From: Portunus trituberculatus
Lineage: Eukaryota; Arthropoda; Malacostraca; Decapoda; Portunidae
Direction: 5' to 3'
Assembly (NCBI RefSeq): GCF_017591435.1
Contig: NC_059258.1
Coordinates: 6,647,571-6,711,570, forward strand
DNA: 64,000 bases
The position numbers and the translations under genes are program-made. The notes under the pieces are model-generated. The model was given only the letters and a program-made list of their open reading frames with translations, had not been told where the DNA came from and did not search any database. Of the stretch, positions 52,119 through 62,200 are shown one piece after another (position 1 is the first letter of the stretch; every line of letters starts with the position of its first letter).

Positions 52119-52390
52119 TAGATTAATAAAACAAACAGACAGGCAGATTGACACACAAACAGATTAATAAGACAGAGAGACAGACAGACAGATAGGTTGA
52201 CAAACACACATACACAGAGGCAGATAGACACAGGCAGACAGATTAACACAGATAGATAGAGACAGATAAACAAACACACAGATAGATAGACAGACAGACA
52301 CTCACCGGAATATCCCTGCACCCATAACTCAAACACCTCTCGGTCAATAATTGTGTAATTTCCAACAAAAATATCCACTTCAGGAATCAT
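37228..52390 (-). CDS. FIBP: FGF1 intracellular-binding protein
   Basis: Animal protein reported to bind internalised acidic FGF; its molecular role is not well defined. Seven exons joined on the minus strand: 52390-52306, 51914-51716, 51094-50975, 50058-49951, 49488-49243, 48067-47810, 37306-37228. All junctions are GT-AG and in phase, giving 1,095 bases, 364 residues plus stop, the same size as the mammalian protein. Family landmarks in order: DIFVGNYTIID, SDTGDHYRTFGMLEKLL, REIIGKKLSGRTRKDLDD, RRQFDNVKRIFKHVDEM, YASIVFIINNRFETSKRKL, FKTYSRGIINIG, VVEPCR and WERYMNTMRVCLTQLYHS at the end. The start ATG at 52390 begins MIPEVDIFVGN. Introns 1-5 are 0.2-1.5 kb; the last is about 10.5 kb and full of repeats. 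Confidence 0.95.
37380..41160. repeat. purine-rich tandem arrays, about 3.8 kb
   Basis: One strand is nearly all A/G. Diverged units contain AGTAAGATTTAGAGAAGAA, GGAAGACAGATAAATGAGG and AAAAATGAGTGTCAGGTGAG, typically 90-130 bp. At 40200-40850 a cleaner 125-bp unit appears (GAAATAGAAACACAAATAGA, GACAAAGATGAGGAGGAAGA, CAAGGCAAAACAATGATAAA). Long Phe/Leu/Ser ORFs on the minus strand, up to 324 codons, arise from this bias. It lies in FIBP intron 6. Confidence 0.85.
41376..41640. repeat. (GGT)n and (GT)n microsatellites
   Basis: Three GGT blocks separated by GTATGATGTTTGAGTGATG (41376-41532), then GT (41580-41640), which is the reverse-strand (AC)n tail of the SINE that follows. Confidence 0.95.
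41641..41935 (-). mobile_element. tRNA-derived SINE, type 1, minus strand
   Basis: The head (41934-41864) has the same cloverleaf as at 15254, with loop TTCACAA and a near-complete T arm (GGTTCGATTCC). The body matches the other type 1 copies, including CCTAGCAGTGAGTAGGTACG. Its (AC)n tail is at 41580-41640. A further GT tract (41936-41990) abuts the head. It lies in FIBP intron 6. Confidence 0.85.
41991..42489. other. no supported gene; GGA-rich and unique stretch
   Basis: GGA/GAG repeats at 42115-42235 are followed by about 240 bp of unique-looking sequence with an open plus frame. The open frame continues from the GT microsatellite, has no start context and no homology I recognise, so it is not called. 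Confidence 0.5.
42490..45400. repeat. degenerate satellite-like array, units about 150-180 bp
   Basis: The phrases GATTAAGCAGAAATTTGTA, TCACTCCTAAGACAAGA, CACTTCAAAACAACAA, AACAAGTTTCTTAGCACAAA and GAAAGCAAGATTGAGAAGTA recur in order about 14 times. The array is interrupted once by the hAT MITE. It lies in FIBP intron 6. Confidence 0.85.
44065..44936. mobile_element. hAT-type MITE with perfect 8-bp target duplication
   Basis: The element is 44073-44928 (856 bp). Its ends are TAGAGATGTACCGAT and, reverse-complemented, TAGAGATGTGCCGAT. The exact direct repeat TTGAGAAG flanks it at 44065-44072 and 44929-44936 and is part of the surrounding satellite unit, so the empty site is visible in neighbouring units. 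Subterminal GGTATCGG repeats fill both ends, a common hAT layout for transposase binding. No transposase; the short minus ORF (44673-44921) is unrecognised. Confidence 0.9.
45480..46760. repeat. tandem array, units about 150 bp, with (AAT)n inside
   Basis: About eight units contain GAAGTGAGGAGAAAGATGAGA, GGTTTAAATCACAGAAAATA, TGTATAGGTAAAGTAAACA and AATAATAATAGCATCAAGTA. The first unit carries an expanded AAT tract (45633-45695), so the microsatellite grew from an internal AAT run. FIBP intron 6. Confidence 0.85.
46850..47800. repeat. (AC)n and AC-rich degenerate repeats
   Basis: An AC tract at 47127-47185 is flanked by ACACAAACACA-type sequence. From 47200 to 47800 CAAAACAC and CACCCCCAAACAC phrases repeat loosely up to the donor of FIBP exon 6. 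No gene. Confidence 0.8.
47810..48067 (-). CDS. FIBP: FIBP exon 6
   Basis: 258 bases between CCACAACACAG and GGCGAG/GTATGT. It encodes LRGKIPDRMCSEVESNF, SRGIINIG, RDFFVDAVERVVEPCR and a helix ending L-D-I-M-A-R. Its first 30-odd bases and acceptor are part of a tandem repeat that runs upstream to 48620. Confidence 0.95.
48033..48620 (-). repeat. tandem repeat containing the FIBP exon 6 splice acceptor
   Basis: Units of about 125-150 bp each contain GGTGATGCTGTGTTGTGGGG and GGAAGGGTTTAGGTAAG on the plus strand. In the unit nearest the gene this is the real acceptor (AG at 48069-48068) and the first codons of exon 6. Copies of the acceptor dinucleotide in the same context lie at 48200, 48338, 48463 and 48613. 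Exon-like sequence (GAGGTGGCTT, ATATCTTT) is copied with it. Confidence 0.8.
48655..48900. repeat. poly-A/AAAT and (AC)n
   Basis: A-rich and AAAT repeats (48655-48725), a C8/A9 run near 48795-48810 and AC (48867-48900) precede the SINE head. Confidence 0.85.
48906..49187 (+). mobile_element. tRNA-derived SINE, type 1, anticodon arm deleted
   Basis: The head keeps the A box (GGTAGCTCAGTGGTTAGA) and B box (GGGTTCGATTCCCCGG) but lacks about 13 bases spanning the 5' side of the anticodon arm, including the CAC anticodon. So it cannot be a tRNA. The body is close to the 15254 copy. It lies in FIBP intron 5, 56 bp from exon 5. Confidence 0.85.
49243..49488 (-). CDS. FIBP: FIBP exon 5
   Basis: 246 bases between CCACACAG and CGGAA/GTGAGT. 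It encodes NNRFETSKRKLNYLTFEDF and an acidic segment before FLIELRDFKLLLDREKEH. Confidence 0.95.
49500..49930. repeat. GGTTG/TTAGG-like and (CTA)n repeats
   Basis: GGGTTGAGTT-type pentamers (49505-49600) are followed by ACT/CTA tracts (about 49610-49700, 49738-49785 and 49850-49927) in FIBP intron 4. Confidence 0.85.
49951..50058 (-). CDS. FIBP: FIBP exon 4
   Basis: 108 bases between TGCTTCCAG and GCCAA/GTGAGT, encoding RQFDNVKRIFKHVDEM and NIQTAFLLPPPLA. Confidence 0.95.
50330..50600. repeat. dispersed repeat family, tandem dimer
   Basis: Two units contain GGTTTTCAAGTGTTTTGATGG or its variants, AGATTTCTATGTTAT, AACAGTCTTGAGAA and CCTTGGAAAACAGTTGTGGT. Same family as 9660-9908 and 29840-30210. 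FIBP intron 3. Confidence 0.7.
50739..50952 (+). mobile_element. piggyBac-like MITE, intact ends, 206 bp
   Basis: TTAA on both sides (50739-50742, 50949-50952). The left end is CCCCTTCAGTACCATGACAC; the right end reverse-complemented is CCCCTTCAGTACTGGGACAC. TTAA target duplication with ends starting CCC is the piggyBac signature. This is the cleanest copy of the four. It lies in FIBP intron 3, 22 bp from the donor of exon 3. Confidence 0.88.
50975..51094 (-). CDS. FIBP: FIBP exon 3
   Basis: 120 bases between TGTGCCAG and CTGCAG/GTAAAT. It encodes YYELDDIVIREIIGKKL and KDLDDVAEKTGVLLRSC. A (GA)n tract (51099-51168) forms the polypyrimidine run before its acceptor on this strand. Confidence 0.95.
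51099..51168. repeat. (GA)n microsatellite
   Basis: About 35 GA units, five bases from the FIBP exon 3 boundary; CT on the coding strand, so it supplies the polypyrimidine tract. The rest of the intron (51180-51715) is A-rich with AACCTAACCT bursts and AAGAAAAAG repeats. Confidence 0.92.
51716..51914 (-). CDS. FIBP: FIBP exon 2
   Basis: 199 bases between CCCCTTCAG and GAAAA/GTGAGT. It contains SDTGDHYRTF and PPKLAEEWIFQ, both matching the family's N-terminal helical region. Confidence 0.95.
52071..52300. repeat. (AC)n followed by GACA/GATA repeats
   Basis: AC (52071-52117), then degenerate ACAGACAG and AGATAGAT up to the donor of FIBP exon 1. Confidence 0.9.
52306..52390 (-). CDS. FIBP: FIBP exon 1
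   Basis: 85 bases from ATG to TATTCCG/GTGAGT, phase 1. It encodes MIPEVDIFVGNYTIID and ends W-V-Q-G-Y-S. A polypyrimidine-poor upstream region (52391-52600) is the probable promoter; no TATA box is evident. Confidence 0.93.
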
Positions 52391-53082
52391 ATTGACCTCG
52401 CTGCCCCTGCTGACTGTCGCCCACTGATATGCCTTCCTCTTCCTCCTCCTTACTGTCCTTGGTGGTGTGAAGGGCTGTCACGGGGCTGGAGGAACACACA
52501 CCCTCACACCTTCACACCGCCGTCAGGAAGGTGTTGGCTGACTGACTAGCTGGTCGCGGCGCACATCACAAGAGCGAAGTACTGAGTTTAGTGTAATGTT
52601 CTTTTTATCAATAGACTAAGAAAAGATATTCAGTAGTTTCCCCCAGCGTGAGTCACCAGGTACAAGTATGGTGACAATTCTGTGATGTGGGGCAGGTGAG
52701 TGGAGTGTTGTGAACTTGTGAGGGCTGAGATGATGGTGGTGAAGGTGACATCTACAGCCCTGGGACTGTCTCCTCTACATTGCTTGGATAATAAGAAATA
52801 ATTATCCAGGGTAAAGAAACGTGAAGATAAGGAACCTAAGAAGCCACCCAAAGTAAAGGTTCAGAGGAAGAACTAGAAGGCTTCGATAAAATCATTCGGC
52901 CTGGGTTTGGGTAGGGATTCCAAAACAAGTCTCTCCTTGTATTTAACCCGTCACTCTCAAAACATCCCCTCACACACAAACCACTTAAAACACTCTAAAT
53001 GATCCCAAAATACATCAAAACACTAGGCAACACCTCAAAGTACCCTTTAACACACCCAAAGCTTACTGGATACACCCGATAT
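52391..53082. other. upstream region of FIBP; no other gene supported
   Basis: This holds the FIBP 5' UTR and probable promoter (to about 52600). A weak plus-strand frame at 52805-52878 reads KREDKEPKKPPKVKVQRKN before a stop but has a stop just upstream and no recognised homolog; it may be a retrocopy fragment. Confidence 0.4.
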
Positions 53083-53215
53083 GGTGTGGTGTGTGCCTGG
53101 TCTCAGACCTATCCGAAGATCGGAAATAATGAGCTCTGAGCTCGTTCCGTAGGGTAACGTCTGGCTGTCTCGTCAGAGACTGCACCAGATCAAACAGTGA
53201 AACAGTGAAACAGTG
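53083..53215 (+). mobile_element. tRNA-derived SINE, type 1, 5'-truncated
   Basis: Only the 3' body is present (from GGTGTGTGCCTGGTCTCAG through GATCAAACAGTGA). The tail is three copies of AACAGTGA rather than AC. 5' truncation is typical of incomplete target-primed reverse transcription. Confidence 0.8.
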
Positions 53216-53473
53216 ATATACAACAAAGCCATCCACACACCACGAAATGCAAAGAAACCTCCCAAACACACAACCAAACCACTTGAAACACCCAGAATTA
53301 TCCCCAAAGCACACTCAAAACGTCATGTGACACCTCAAAATACCGCCCCCCCATATACACACTCAAAGTTCACTAGATACACTGAAGTGACCCGATACAC
53401 AACAGATCCATCCCCAACATATTTCTTATTCTGTATATGTACATGATGTTTTCCAATATCATATCAGGTGTTA

Positions 53474-53799
53474 GTGAAGGTGTTCGGAATTTTAATAAGG
53501 TCTCGTCTGGCGCTATCTAGCAGCGCGGTGATGGGGAATGTCAGTCAGATACCACGTACTATGGGGTTTGTGGAGAATGAATAAATGTTAGTATATAAGT
53601 CTATGAATAAGGTAATATGTAGAAGTTTAAGCTGACTCTGTAAGCTGCCATTCAAATAAACTGAAATATTATATACAAATATATTAATATTATATACATA
53701 ATTACACACCGTCCCGATCCTGTTCACAAGTGACCATGAACTTCACGACCCGAGCTGACCCGCACCGCCTGTCCGCCGACCACAGCCAACCTCCTGTGT

Positions 53800-53840
<41 letters not shown>

Positions 53841-53910
53841 ATTGTATATTCCCAGCAGCATATATTCGTACACCAAGCTGAATTAAGCATCATCAAGCAG
53901 CTAGCAACAA
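53474..53910 (+). mobile_element. possible LTR of a retrotransposon
   Basis: It begins TGTTAGTG and ends AGCAACA, has a TATATAAG box near 53594 and an AATAAA near 53655, and is followed by AAGTGGTGGCAGGTCG. That layout (TG...CA, TATA, polyadenylation signal, then a primer-binding-like start) resembles an LTR. It also contains CTGGCGCTATCTAGCAGCGCG. No second LTR, target duplication or gag/pol was found, and a CT tract (53803-53836) lies inside. Weak call. Confidence 0.3.
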
Positions 53911-55370
53911 AGTGGTGGCAGGTCGACGGGAGGGTAGGGCCTACTGCTTCGACGTTTCGTGGCTCCGCCCACCCCCGTGTTCAAATACGTTTTCCTATCT
54001 TTTCCTAACTCCAGTACGTGTCTGTATTATGTTTTTAGGCCGGGTTTCTGTGATCATTCCGTCGCTTTTGAAGTGTATCCCGTACCTGTGTTCGGTAAGT
54101 ATGGCGTTTAGAGGTGCTTTAAAGAGTGAGTATGAGCTGCCATAACGGTCAAAATTTCCACTTCGCCATTTGGAAAACCTTTATTTCAAGCTATAACTGG
54201 GCTTTTATGGTATCAAAGAATAGCCTGTGATCTGTTAGTGTGAAATCAACCTATTGAGTGAAATATGTGAACTTTGAAATAGTGTTCAGTCAACTTTAAC
54301 GTAAGTTTTATATTTTTATTTTGTTTGCTTACATTTTTCATTCACGGTCTGGCTCGCTGTAGAATGTCTTAAAAGATAGCTCATACTCTGTAGAATGTGT
54401 TAAAATACTCACCAGGTGAAAATAGCTGAATCCTACAAGAGTTTTTGAAGGGTTCAGATTTCAATGGTTTTGATTTAGATGAATAGTGTTCATTCTCTCA
54501 CTTCTTGTTCTAGCAAACTGTTTGATGCTTGAGAAGAGGGATTATATTGTCTAATATTTTTCAAGGAAGTATAAAGTCTAAATGGATGGACGTTCTAAGA
54601 GTTCTATAAGTGAAAATGTTTTTATAATTTATAATATACTTAATTTACACAATTCTTTAAAATAAATTAGACTGGAGATGTTTTGATATTGTAAATATTT
54701 AATAATTACTTATCAGGTCATAATATATCAAGCATTCGGATCTAGCTTCATTTCTTCTACAAGTCGATTTTGAAATGAGTTCCGTTACGTACGTAAATTA
54801 CCAACCGTCACCAGCCCACCTGGCGCTTTCCCGCTCGCCTCTGTGACATCATCAGGTGGGCGGGGCTTGCTGTCAGGTTCCCCAGCTCTGCTTCAGGCTG
54901 TGTTTAGCCAATATTTGGTACCCTTTGCATTGTTTTCCCGCCACTGGTGTCACTAAATGGAGCCACATGACTATATTTTGCTATCAGATATTCAGGTACG
55001 ATTGTCATTAGCAGGTTTTGGTGTGATGAAGGCTTAAGTGAGGGAGAATGGTGATGGTTGTGGCAGCGGTGGTACCTGTGATGGTGGGTGGTGTGGGCAG
55101 TGTGTGTGTGTTTGTTAGTGTAGGTTTTGGTGTGATGAAGGCTGAAGTGACGTAGAATAGTGATACTAGTGGTGGTGCACATGGTGGTGGTAAAGTGTTG
55201 ATGGTGTCCGCGATGTGTGAGTGTGTGTGGGGGTGTCGTAAAAAAATAAAATAAAGATTTATAGATAATAAAGTAAAATGATAATAGTTTTCTTCACTAT
55301 CAACCATTTTTATCAGCACTGAAATAAAACAAAAACCAGATCAACTATGTACATACACACACACACACAC
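53911..55370. other. unique and AT-rich intergenic DNA, no confirmed gene
   Basis: A possible plus-strand exon (54015-54096, TCCAG acceptor and TTCG/GTAAGT donor) has no recognisable protein. 54800-54900 is GC-richer with GATGATGTCAC on the minus strand and CCCGCCC, promoter-like in look. At 55015-55200 a 125-bp unit (GCAGGTTTTGGTGTGATGAA or similar) is present twice. An AC tract is at 55353-55376. Confidence 0.4.
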
Positions 55371-55539
55371 ACACACATAGGGGCCATATATATACCTAAA
55401 TAATGAAGGAAGGGAAGGTCAGATATGGATGAGTATGTATGTATCAATCACCTTTTATGTATGGTAGGTTGCGTATGGTGTATTCTATGTATATATTCTA
55501 TAGGGGATGAAATTATATATGGGATGATTGGACCAAGGT

Positions 55540-56110
55540 CAATTTTTTATTAGGTTTTAAGGTCGGTAGGATGTTGTGATTTGGTGGAGGGGTGGAGGAA
55601 AGATGGAGGAATGTCTATGAGGGAGGAGAAGTGTGGAGATAACATGTGGAGTGAGATACAGAGGAAAAAATGAGTTGTAGAGGAAAACAAATTGTGATAC
55701 TGGTAAATAATTAATTGTTTGTGGAGCAGTAAGTGTGGTTGAGTGTTTTGGTGTGGTGGAGGAAAGAAGGAGGAAGGTCTGTGAGGGAGAAGTGAGGAGG
55801 TAACATGTGAAAGGAGAGAATGGAAGAGAATTTAAGGAAGAGGAGGATGGAAATATGGTATATAAGGAAGAGAAGAATTAAAGAAGAGAGAGAAAAGAGG
55901 AGAAAAGGAAGAGTGAGGAGAAAGATGATGAAAGAAAGAAGAGTGTTTGATTTAGGAAGATGAAGGAGGAGGTGGGGAATATAGGAGGAAGATAAGAATT
56001 AGATGAGGAGGAAGAGAAGGTGGATAAAAGAATGAAGAGGAGAATTGAAGGAAGGAGAAGAGTAGGAGGAGGAGGAAGACTAGAATAAAGGATGAGAATG
56101 ATATAAGTTA
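55540..56110. repeat. G/A-rich repeats
   Basis: Two copies of GTGGAGGAAAGA...GAGGAAGGTCTGTGAGGGAG (near 55585 and 55755) lead into AAGAGGAGAA repeats. 56111-56467 is AC/CAAA-rich. No gene. Confidence 0.7.
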
Positions 56111-56467
56111 ATGAAATGAAATAGATAAATAAAGAAAAATTAATAGCCACAAAACTAATTGAAATTTCTTTTCCTCCTAAAACACCCAAATACACTAAAA
56201 ACACACACCAAACACCTCAAAACACATGCAAAGATACACTAAATGCACATTCAAAGTTCACAAGATACACCTGAAGCGACCTGATATACAACAAAACCAC
56301 CCCCACATCACAAAACACACCCAAACCACTTACAACTCTAAATTATTCCAAAACACCTTCAAAATGCCATACAACACCTCAAAGCACTCCCAAAGGTCTC
56401 TATATACACCCAATATACAACAAAACCATCCCCACACCACAAAACACACATAAATACACACACACAC

Positions 56468-56741
56468 CATGTAGTGTAGTGGTTAGCACACTCAGCTCAC
56501 AACCGAGAGGGCCTGGGTTCGAGTTGCAGCAGCGATGAGGCAAATGGGCAAGCCTCTTAACGTGTAGCCCCTGTTCACTTAGCAGTAAATAGACATAGGT
56601 TGTGACTCGATGGGTTGTGGCCTCACTGTCTCGGTGTGTGTGGTGTGGTGTGGTCTGTCCTACCCAAAGATCAGTCTATGAGCTCTGAGCTTGCTTCAAA
56701 AGGAAAAGGCTGGTTGGGTGACCAGGAGGCAATTGTGGTGA

Positions 56742-56744
<3 letters not shown>
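56468..56744 (+). mobile_element. tRNA-derived SINE, type 2
   Basis: The head GTAGTGTAGTGGTTAGCAC, loop CTCACAA, and body GCAAATGGGCAAGCCTCTTA and GAGCTCTGAGCTTGCT match the copy at 15561. The B box is mutated (GGGTTCGAGTTGC). A 72-bp (AC)n tail follows (56745-56816). 56820-57100 is C/T-rich with no gene. Confidence 0.85.
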
Positions 56745-56819
<75 letters not shown>

Positions 56820-57359
56820 GATAAATAAAAGTATAGCAAAATTATATATGACTGTATTTTTACACTGTACAAGTCTTGCATAAGTAAATGGAAGCAGCTG
56901 CCAGCCTTACCTTTCCCCACCTTTCCTAACTTTTCTTAATTTTTCCTCCACCCTTCCTCCTCCTTTCCTCTCTTACCTTGTCTTCCACTCTTCCTAATCT
57001 TTCCTCCATCCCTCCTAATCTCTTTTCCACCTTTCCTGCTTCACCAAGTCTCCCACTTTCACTAAGAGCAACTCAAGGTATCTACTTCATAACTTTACCA
57101 CCTCTCCACTCAATCTATCCACTCTTTCTATCCATCCTACAGAGACAATAGAAATAGAGATAGGAAGAAAGGAGGAAATTGATGAAGATAATGAAGGACA
57201 AGAACTGAAGAAAAGAATGATAACGATGCAGAGAGAAAAAAAAATGAGATTACTGAAAATGAAGGAGAGAGGCAAGAAAAGAGAAAGGAATGAAAAACGA
57301 GTGAGAGGAAAGGAATGAAAGAAGACAGGAATACGAGAGAAACATGAGTTAGAAAAAGG

Positions 57360-58372
57360 AAAGAAGGGGCGAGGGAGGAGGAAACAAATGAAGCCAGGGA
57401 CCTCTATAGTGAAGAGAGGACATTATAGGAAGCTGGCAGAAACTAGAATTTGAAGGAAAACATGACAAGAAAAGAGGAAGGTGACAATGAGTGAAAAAAA
57501 AAGGAAGACAGGCAATAAATAGAGGAAAAACAAGGAAGAAGAGAACCAAATGACAAGAACTAGGACCTCTAAAGTTAAGAACATCATAGGAAGCTAAAAG
57601 AGACTCAGAACTGAAAGAAAGGACACAATGAATGAAAAATAGAAAGACAGGAGATAAATAGAGGAAAGACAAGGAGAGAAGGACCAAATGAAGGAACCAA
57701 GGATCTCCAGAGTGAAGTAAGGACATAATAGGAAGCTGGCAGGGACTAGAAATTTAAAGACAAGGCAAGAAATAAGGGAGACAATGAGTGAAAAAAGGGA
57801 GATAGAAGATAAAACAGAGGAGAGACAAGAACATGAAGGACCAAATGAAGGGACCTAAGGATCTCTAGTGAAGAAGAACATCATAGGAAGCTGGCAGAGA
57901 CAATTGAAAGAAAGGACACAGAATGAATGAAACAAAAAGGAAGACAGGAAGTAAATAGAGAAAAGACAAGGAGATACAGACCAAATGAAGGAACCAAGGA
58001 ATCTCTACAGTGAAATAAAGATCAAAGAAAGCTGGCAGAGACTATGTATTGAAAGAAAAGACACAGAATGGATGAAAAAAGGAAGACAGAAAAAAGGAAA
58101 GGAGACAGAAGGTAATTAGAGGAAAGACAAGGGAGAAAAGAATCAAATGAAGGGAGCCAAGAATCTCTAGTGAAGAAAGAACCTCATAGGAAGCTGGCAG
58201 AGACTATGAATTGAAAGAAAAGACACAGAATGGATGACAAAAGGAAGACAGAAAAAAGGAAAGGAGACAGAAGGTAATTAGAGGAAAGACAAGGGAGAAA
58301 AGAATCAAATGAAGGGAGCCAAGGATCTCTCGAGTCAAGAAAGAACCTCATAGGAAGCTGGCAGCCACACCA
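57360..58372. repeat. tandem array made from the SAMM50 stop codon and 3' UTR
   Basis: About seven units of 140-180 bp contain AAGGATCTCTAGTGAAGAA, CATAGGAAGCTGGCAG and AAGACACAGAATGGATGA. In the last unit (58317-58372) the phrase CATAGGAAGCTGGCAG is the reverse complement of the final SAMM50 codons and TGA. Other units carry it at about 57407, 57587, 57727, 57878 and 58186. Divergence rises away from the gene. Confidence 0.85.
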
Positions 58373-58535
58373 AACTGGAGTCCCTGGCTGGGTCTGTCGC
58401 CGCGCTGCACCAAAAGAGGCACGCAATAGTTCAGTTCAACCCGCGCAAAGCCTCCTAGACTCATGGCCAGCCCCGCCCCGTACGACAGGCGAACCTCACG
58501 TAGAAGTGTCCGAATATTCTGTTTGTAGTCGTCAG
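58348..58535 (-). CDS. SAMM50: SAMM50 last exon with stop
   Basis: 188 bases after CCTCCACAG, completing a Thr codon and encoding RLSYGAGLAMSLGGFARVEL, NYCVPLLVQRGDRP and QFGVAASFL, then TGA at 58350-58348. The final strand with an aromatic residue near the C-terminus is the usual beta-signal position. The last 17 bases belong to the tandem array that continues to 57360. Confidence 0.95.
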
Positions 58536-58913
58536 CTGTGGAGGAGGGAATTGGTTTGTTAGTGGTGGTGGTGATGGTGGTGGTGGTGGTGGTGGTGATG
58601 AACATTGGGAGGGAAGGATGATGTTGTTATTACTAATACTGCTACTGCTACTGCTACTACTACTACTACTACAATTCTAACCTTTCTTTTTCAACCTTAC
58701 TTTTGACTTTTTCACTACCTCTCTCAAACAAACAAACAACAACAGCAATAACAACAACAACAACAACAACAAAGGTAACACTCACTTAAGACAAAATCTC
58801 CAATATTTCCGGTGTTGACGAAGGCGTGAAGACGGAATTTATCGCTAATGGAACCACCACGTCCCAGCAGCGGAAGGGGAGAATAAGTATGCAGAGCCGC
58901 CGCCCAGTACATC

Positions 58914-58967
<54 letters not shown>

Positions 58968-59178
58968 TTTAATAGGTGTTTCTTTCTTCTTTCTGTGTAT
59001 GTTTGTGTGTTTGCATATGTTTTTCTATTTCTATCTCTCCATTTTTATCTTTTCTCTTTTTTTCTATTCTTGTGTTTCTATATGTATTTTTTGTCTCTTT
59101 CTCTTTCTCTCTATTTATGCTTGTCTTCCTCTCTACTGTTTTTATTTCTCTCTATCTATAATTCTCTCTACTTACCCT

Positions 59179-59241
<63 letters not shown>

Positions 59242-62200
59242 CTCTCTCTACTACCTATTTCTATCTACCATTTCTGTCTCATACCAATCTCTCCCACACG
59301 CACTCTCACCTCATACCTCTCCCACACACTACCCTACCATCCTACACCTCTCCCATACACACTTCCACCCTATACCTCTCCCACACACTCACGTCAGCCC
59401 CCAGGGAACAGCCGTCACTATGGGGACCCACACCGCACATTTCAAAGCCCCTTAAGTTCATTGGTCCACCCAGGAGGAACCGGTCAGTGATGCAGTGTGT
59501 CTTGTTGTTCCGCAGAGGCAGCAGGTGGCCGGCTAAAAGGCTGCCCTGGATCACCTGTGGATAGGAATGTGAATAGGAATAGTGCTTGGTTGTGTTTTGA
59601 TTGTAGGGTGTAAGTTAGTTGTTTTAAAAGGGTATAAAGGTTTTTTGTGTAGGGTTGGTTTGGGTTAGACTAGGTTTGTTGTTCAGTGCTTATATTTGCT
59701 TTGATTGTGGGGTGTTTGACTAGTTTTGAAAGGCTACACTGTTTTTTGGGGATGTGTTTTGTGTGAATTAGGTTATGTTTGGTTAAGCTAGTTTAAGTTC
59801 AGGTAGGTTGATTGTGGGATGTTAAGTTACTTGCAGTTGTTTTTGAAAGGCTACACTGTCTTTTGGGGATGTGTTTTGTGTAAATTAGGTTATGTTTGGT
59901 TAAGCTAGTTTAAGTTCAGGTAGGTTGATTGTGGGATGTTAAGTTACTTGCAGTTGTTTTTGAAAGTGTACACTGTTTTTTTGGGATGTTTTGTGTAAAT
60001 TAGGTTAAGTTTGGTTCAGTTAGTTTAAGTTCTGTTAGGTTACTTGTTTAGTTTGTTTTAATTGTGGGATGTTAAGTTAGTTGTTTTGAAAGGAGATTGT
60101 GGATTTTTGGATGTATTTTGTGTAGGGTTTGGTTAAGTTAGTTTAAGTTCAGTTAGGTTACTTGTTTGGTTTGTTTTAATTGTGGGATGTTAAGTTAGTT
60201 GTTTTGAAAGGAGATTGTGAATTTTTGGATGTATTTTGTATAGGGTTTGGTTAAGTTAGTTTAAGTTCTGTTAGGTTACTTGTTTAGTTTGTTTTAATTG
60301 TGGGATGTTAAGTTAGTTGTTTTGAAAGGAGATTGTGGATTTTTGGATGTGTTTTGAGTGTAGGGTAGGGTAGGGTAGGGTAGGGTAGGGTAGGGATAGG
60401 ATAGGGTAGGGTAGGTTTGGTTTGTTTAGTGCTTATATTTGTTTTGATTGTGGGGGAGTTTGACTGGTGATTTTTAAAGGTATTGTGGTTTTTTAGATGT
60501 GTTTTGTGAGCAGGATTACATTATGTTAGGTTAGGTTAGGTAAGGCTAAGATAGGTTTTATTATTATCATTATTATTATTTCATTTTACTTCTCTTATTT
60601 CTTTCTTATTATTTTATTTATTCATTTATTTATTTACTTATCATTATCTATTTATTATTTTGTTGGGTTAGGTTAGGTGAAGTTGGGTTGGTTAGTGCTT
60701 GGCTGTGTTTTCATTGTGAGGTGTTCCGTTACTTGTTTTGAAAGAGTGTAGTGGGATTTTCAATGTGTCTTGTGTGTGGGGTTAGGGGTCAATGTGTCTT
60801 GTGTGTGGGGTTAGGGGTCAATGTGTGTGTGTGTGGGGTTAGGGGTCAATGTGTGTGTGTGGGGTTAGGGGTGTGTGTGTGGGGTTAGGGGTCAATGTGT
60901 GTGTGGATGCATGCACTCTTGGAAATCTTGTTTACTTTCACTATAGCTTGTTTAAATGTTTCTTAATGAGATTCATTTATTATTTATTTATCTATTTTAT
61001 TCTATTTCATTTATATTCATTTTCTTTTACTTATTCATTTATTCATTATTTTATTTATTTATTTTTTTTTTTTTTGTGTGTGTGTGTGTGTGTGTTAGTA
61101 ATCAGGTAGGAACAACAAATTACAACAACACTACTACCACCACCACCACCATTACCACCATGAACACTACTACAACAACTACTACCATCATTCCTACACC
61201 CAGAGAGGAGGAGGAGGGAGGAGGAGGAGGAGGAGGAGGAGGAGGAGGAGGAGGAGAAGGAGAAGGAGAAGAAGAAGAAGAAGAAGAAGAAGAAGAAGAA
61301 AAGAGGAGGAGGAGGAGGAGGAGGAGGAGGTCTTACCATGTCCCCAGGCAGAGGTACATTCACTTGCAAATCCAACTCGTTCTTGAGGAAACCAATGTCG
61401 CCGCCAAGCCCAGCCAACTCATTCTGCAGAGAGGGAAACTTGAGTACTCTGGGGTGTGTGAGGGGAACTGACACACACCACACCATTCACACACCACCCA
61501 TCACCTCACCAATACCACAACACCATCACACCACACGCATCACCAATACCACAACACCATTACACTACGCCCATCACCCAAAAAAACACCATCACACCAC
61601 ACCCATCACCAATACCACAACACCATCACACCACACCCATCACCAATACCACAACACCATCACACCACACCCATCACCAATATCACAACACCATCACACC
61701 ACAGATCCATTATCAAAAATACCACAACACCACATCCATTATCAAAAACACTACAACACCACTAGCATCAGAACAAAACATCACACCATCACCATACCAC
61801 AACACCATTACAACATCACCATCAGCAGAAACACCACACCATCATCACCATCAGAAAAAAAAACTCAATATCGCTAGCAGCAAAAACACCACAACACCAT
61901 TACATCACCATCAGCAAAAACACCACAACACCATCAAATCACCACCAGCAAAAACACCACATCATATCACCACCATTACTCCACACAACACCATTAGCAC
62001 ACCATAAGCAAAACACCACAACACCACTTTACCTTAATAGTGAAAACAACTTCACATCATCTCACCACTAAAACCACCACCACACCACACCACAACACCA
62101 CCACTTTACCTTACCAGTGAAAACACCAACCACCACACCACCACCACCACAATAAATAATAAAAACCTTAAAGCAACACCACCTGGAACACCAAATCTTT

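Noticed and set aside
52740..52880. Small plus-strand gene ending KPPKVKVQRKN
   Set aside because: An in-frame stop interrupts it and no homolog is recognised; too weak to call.
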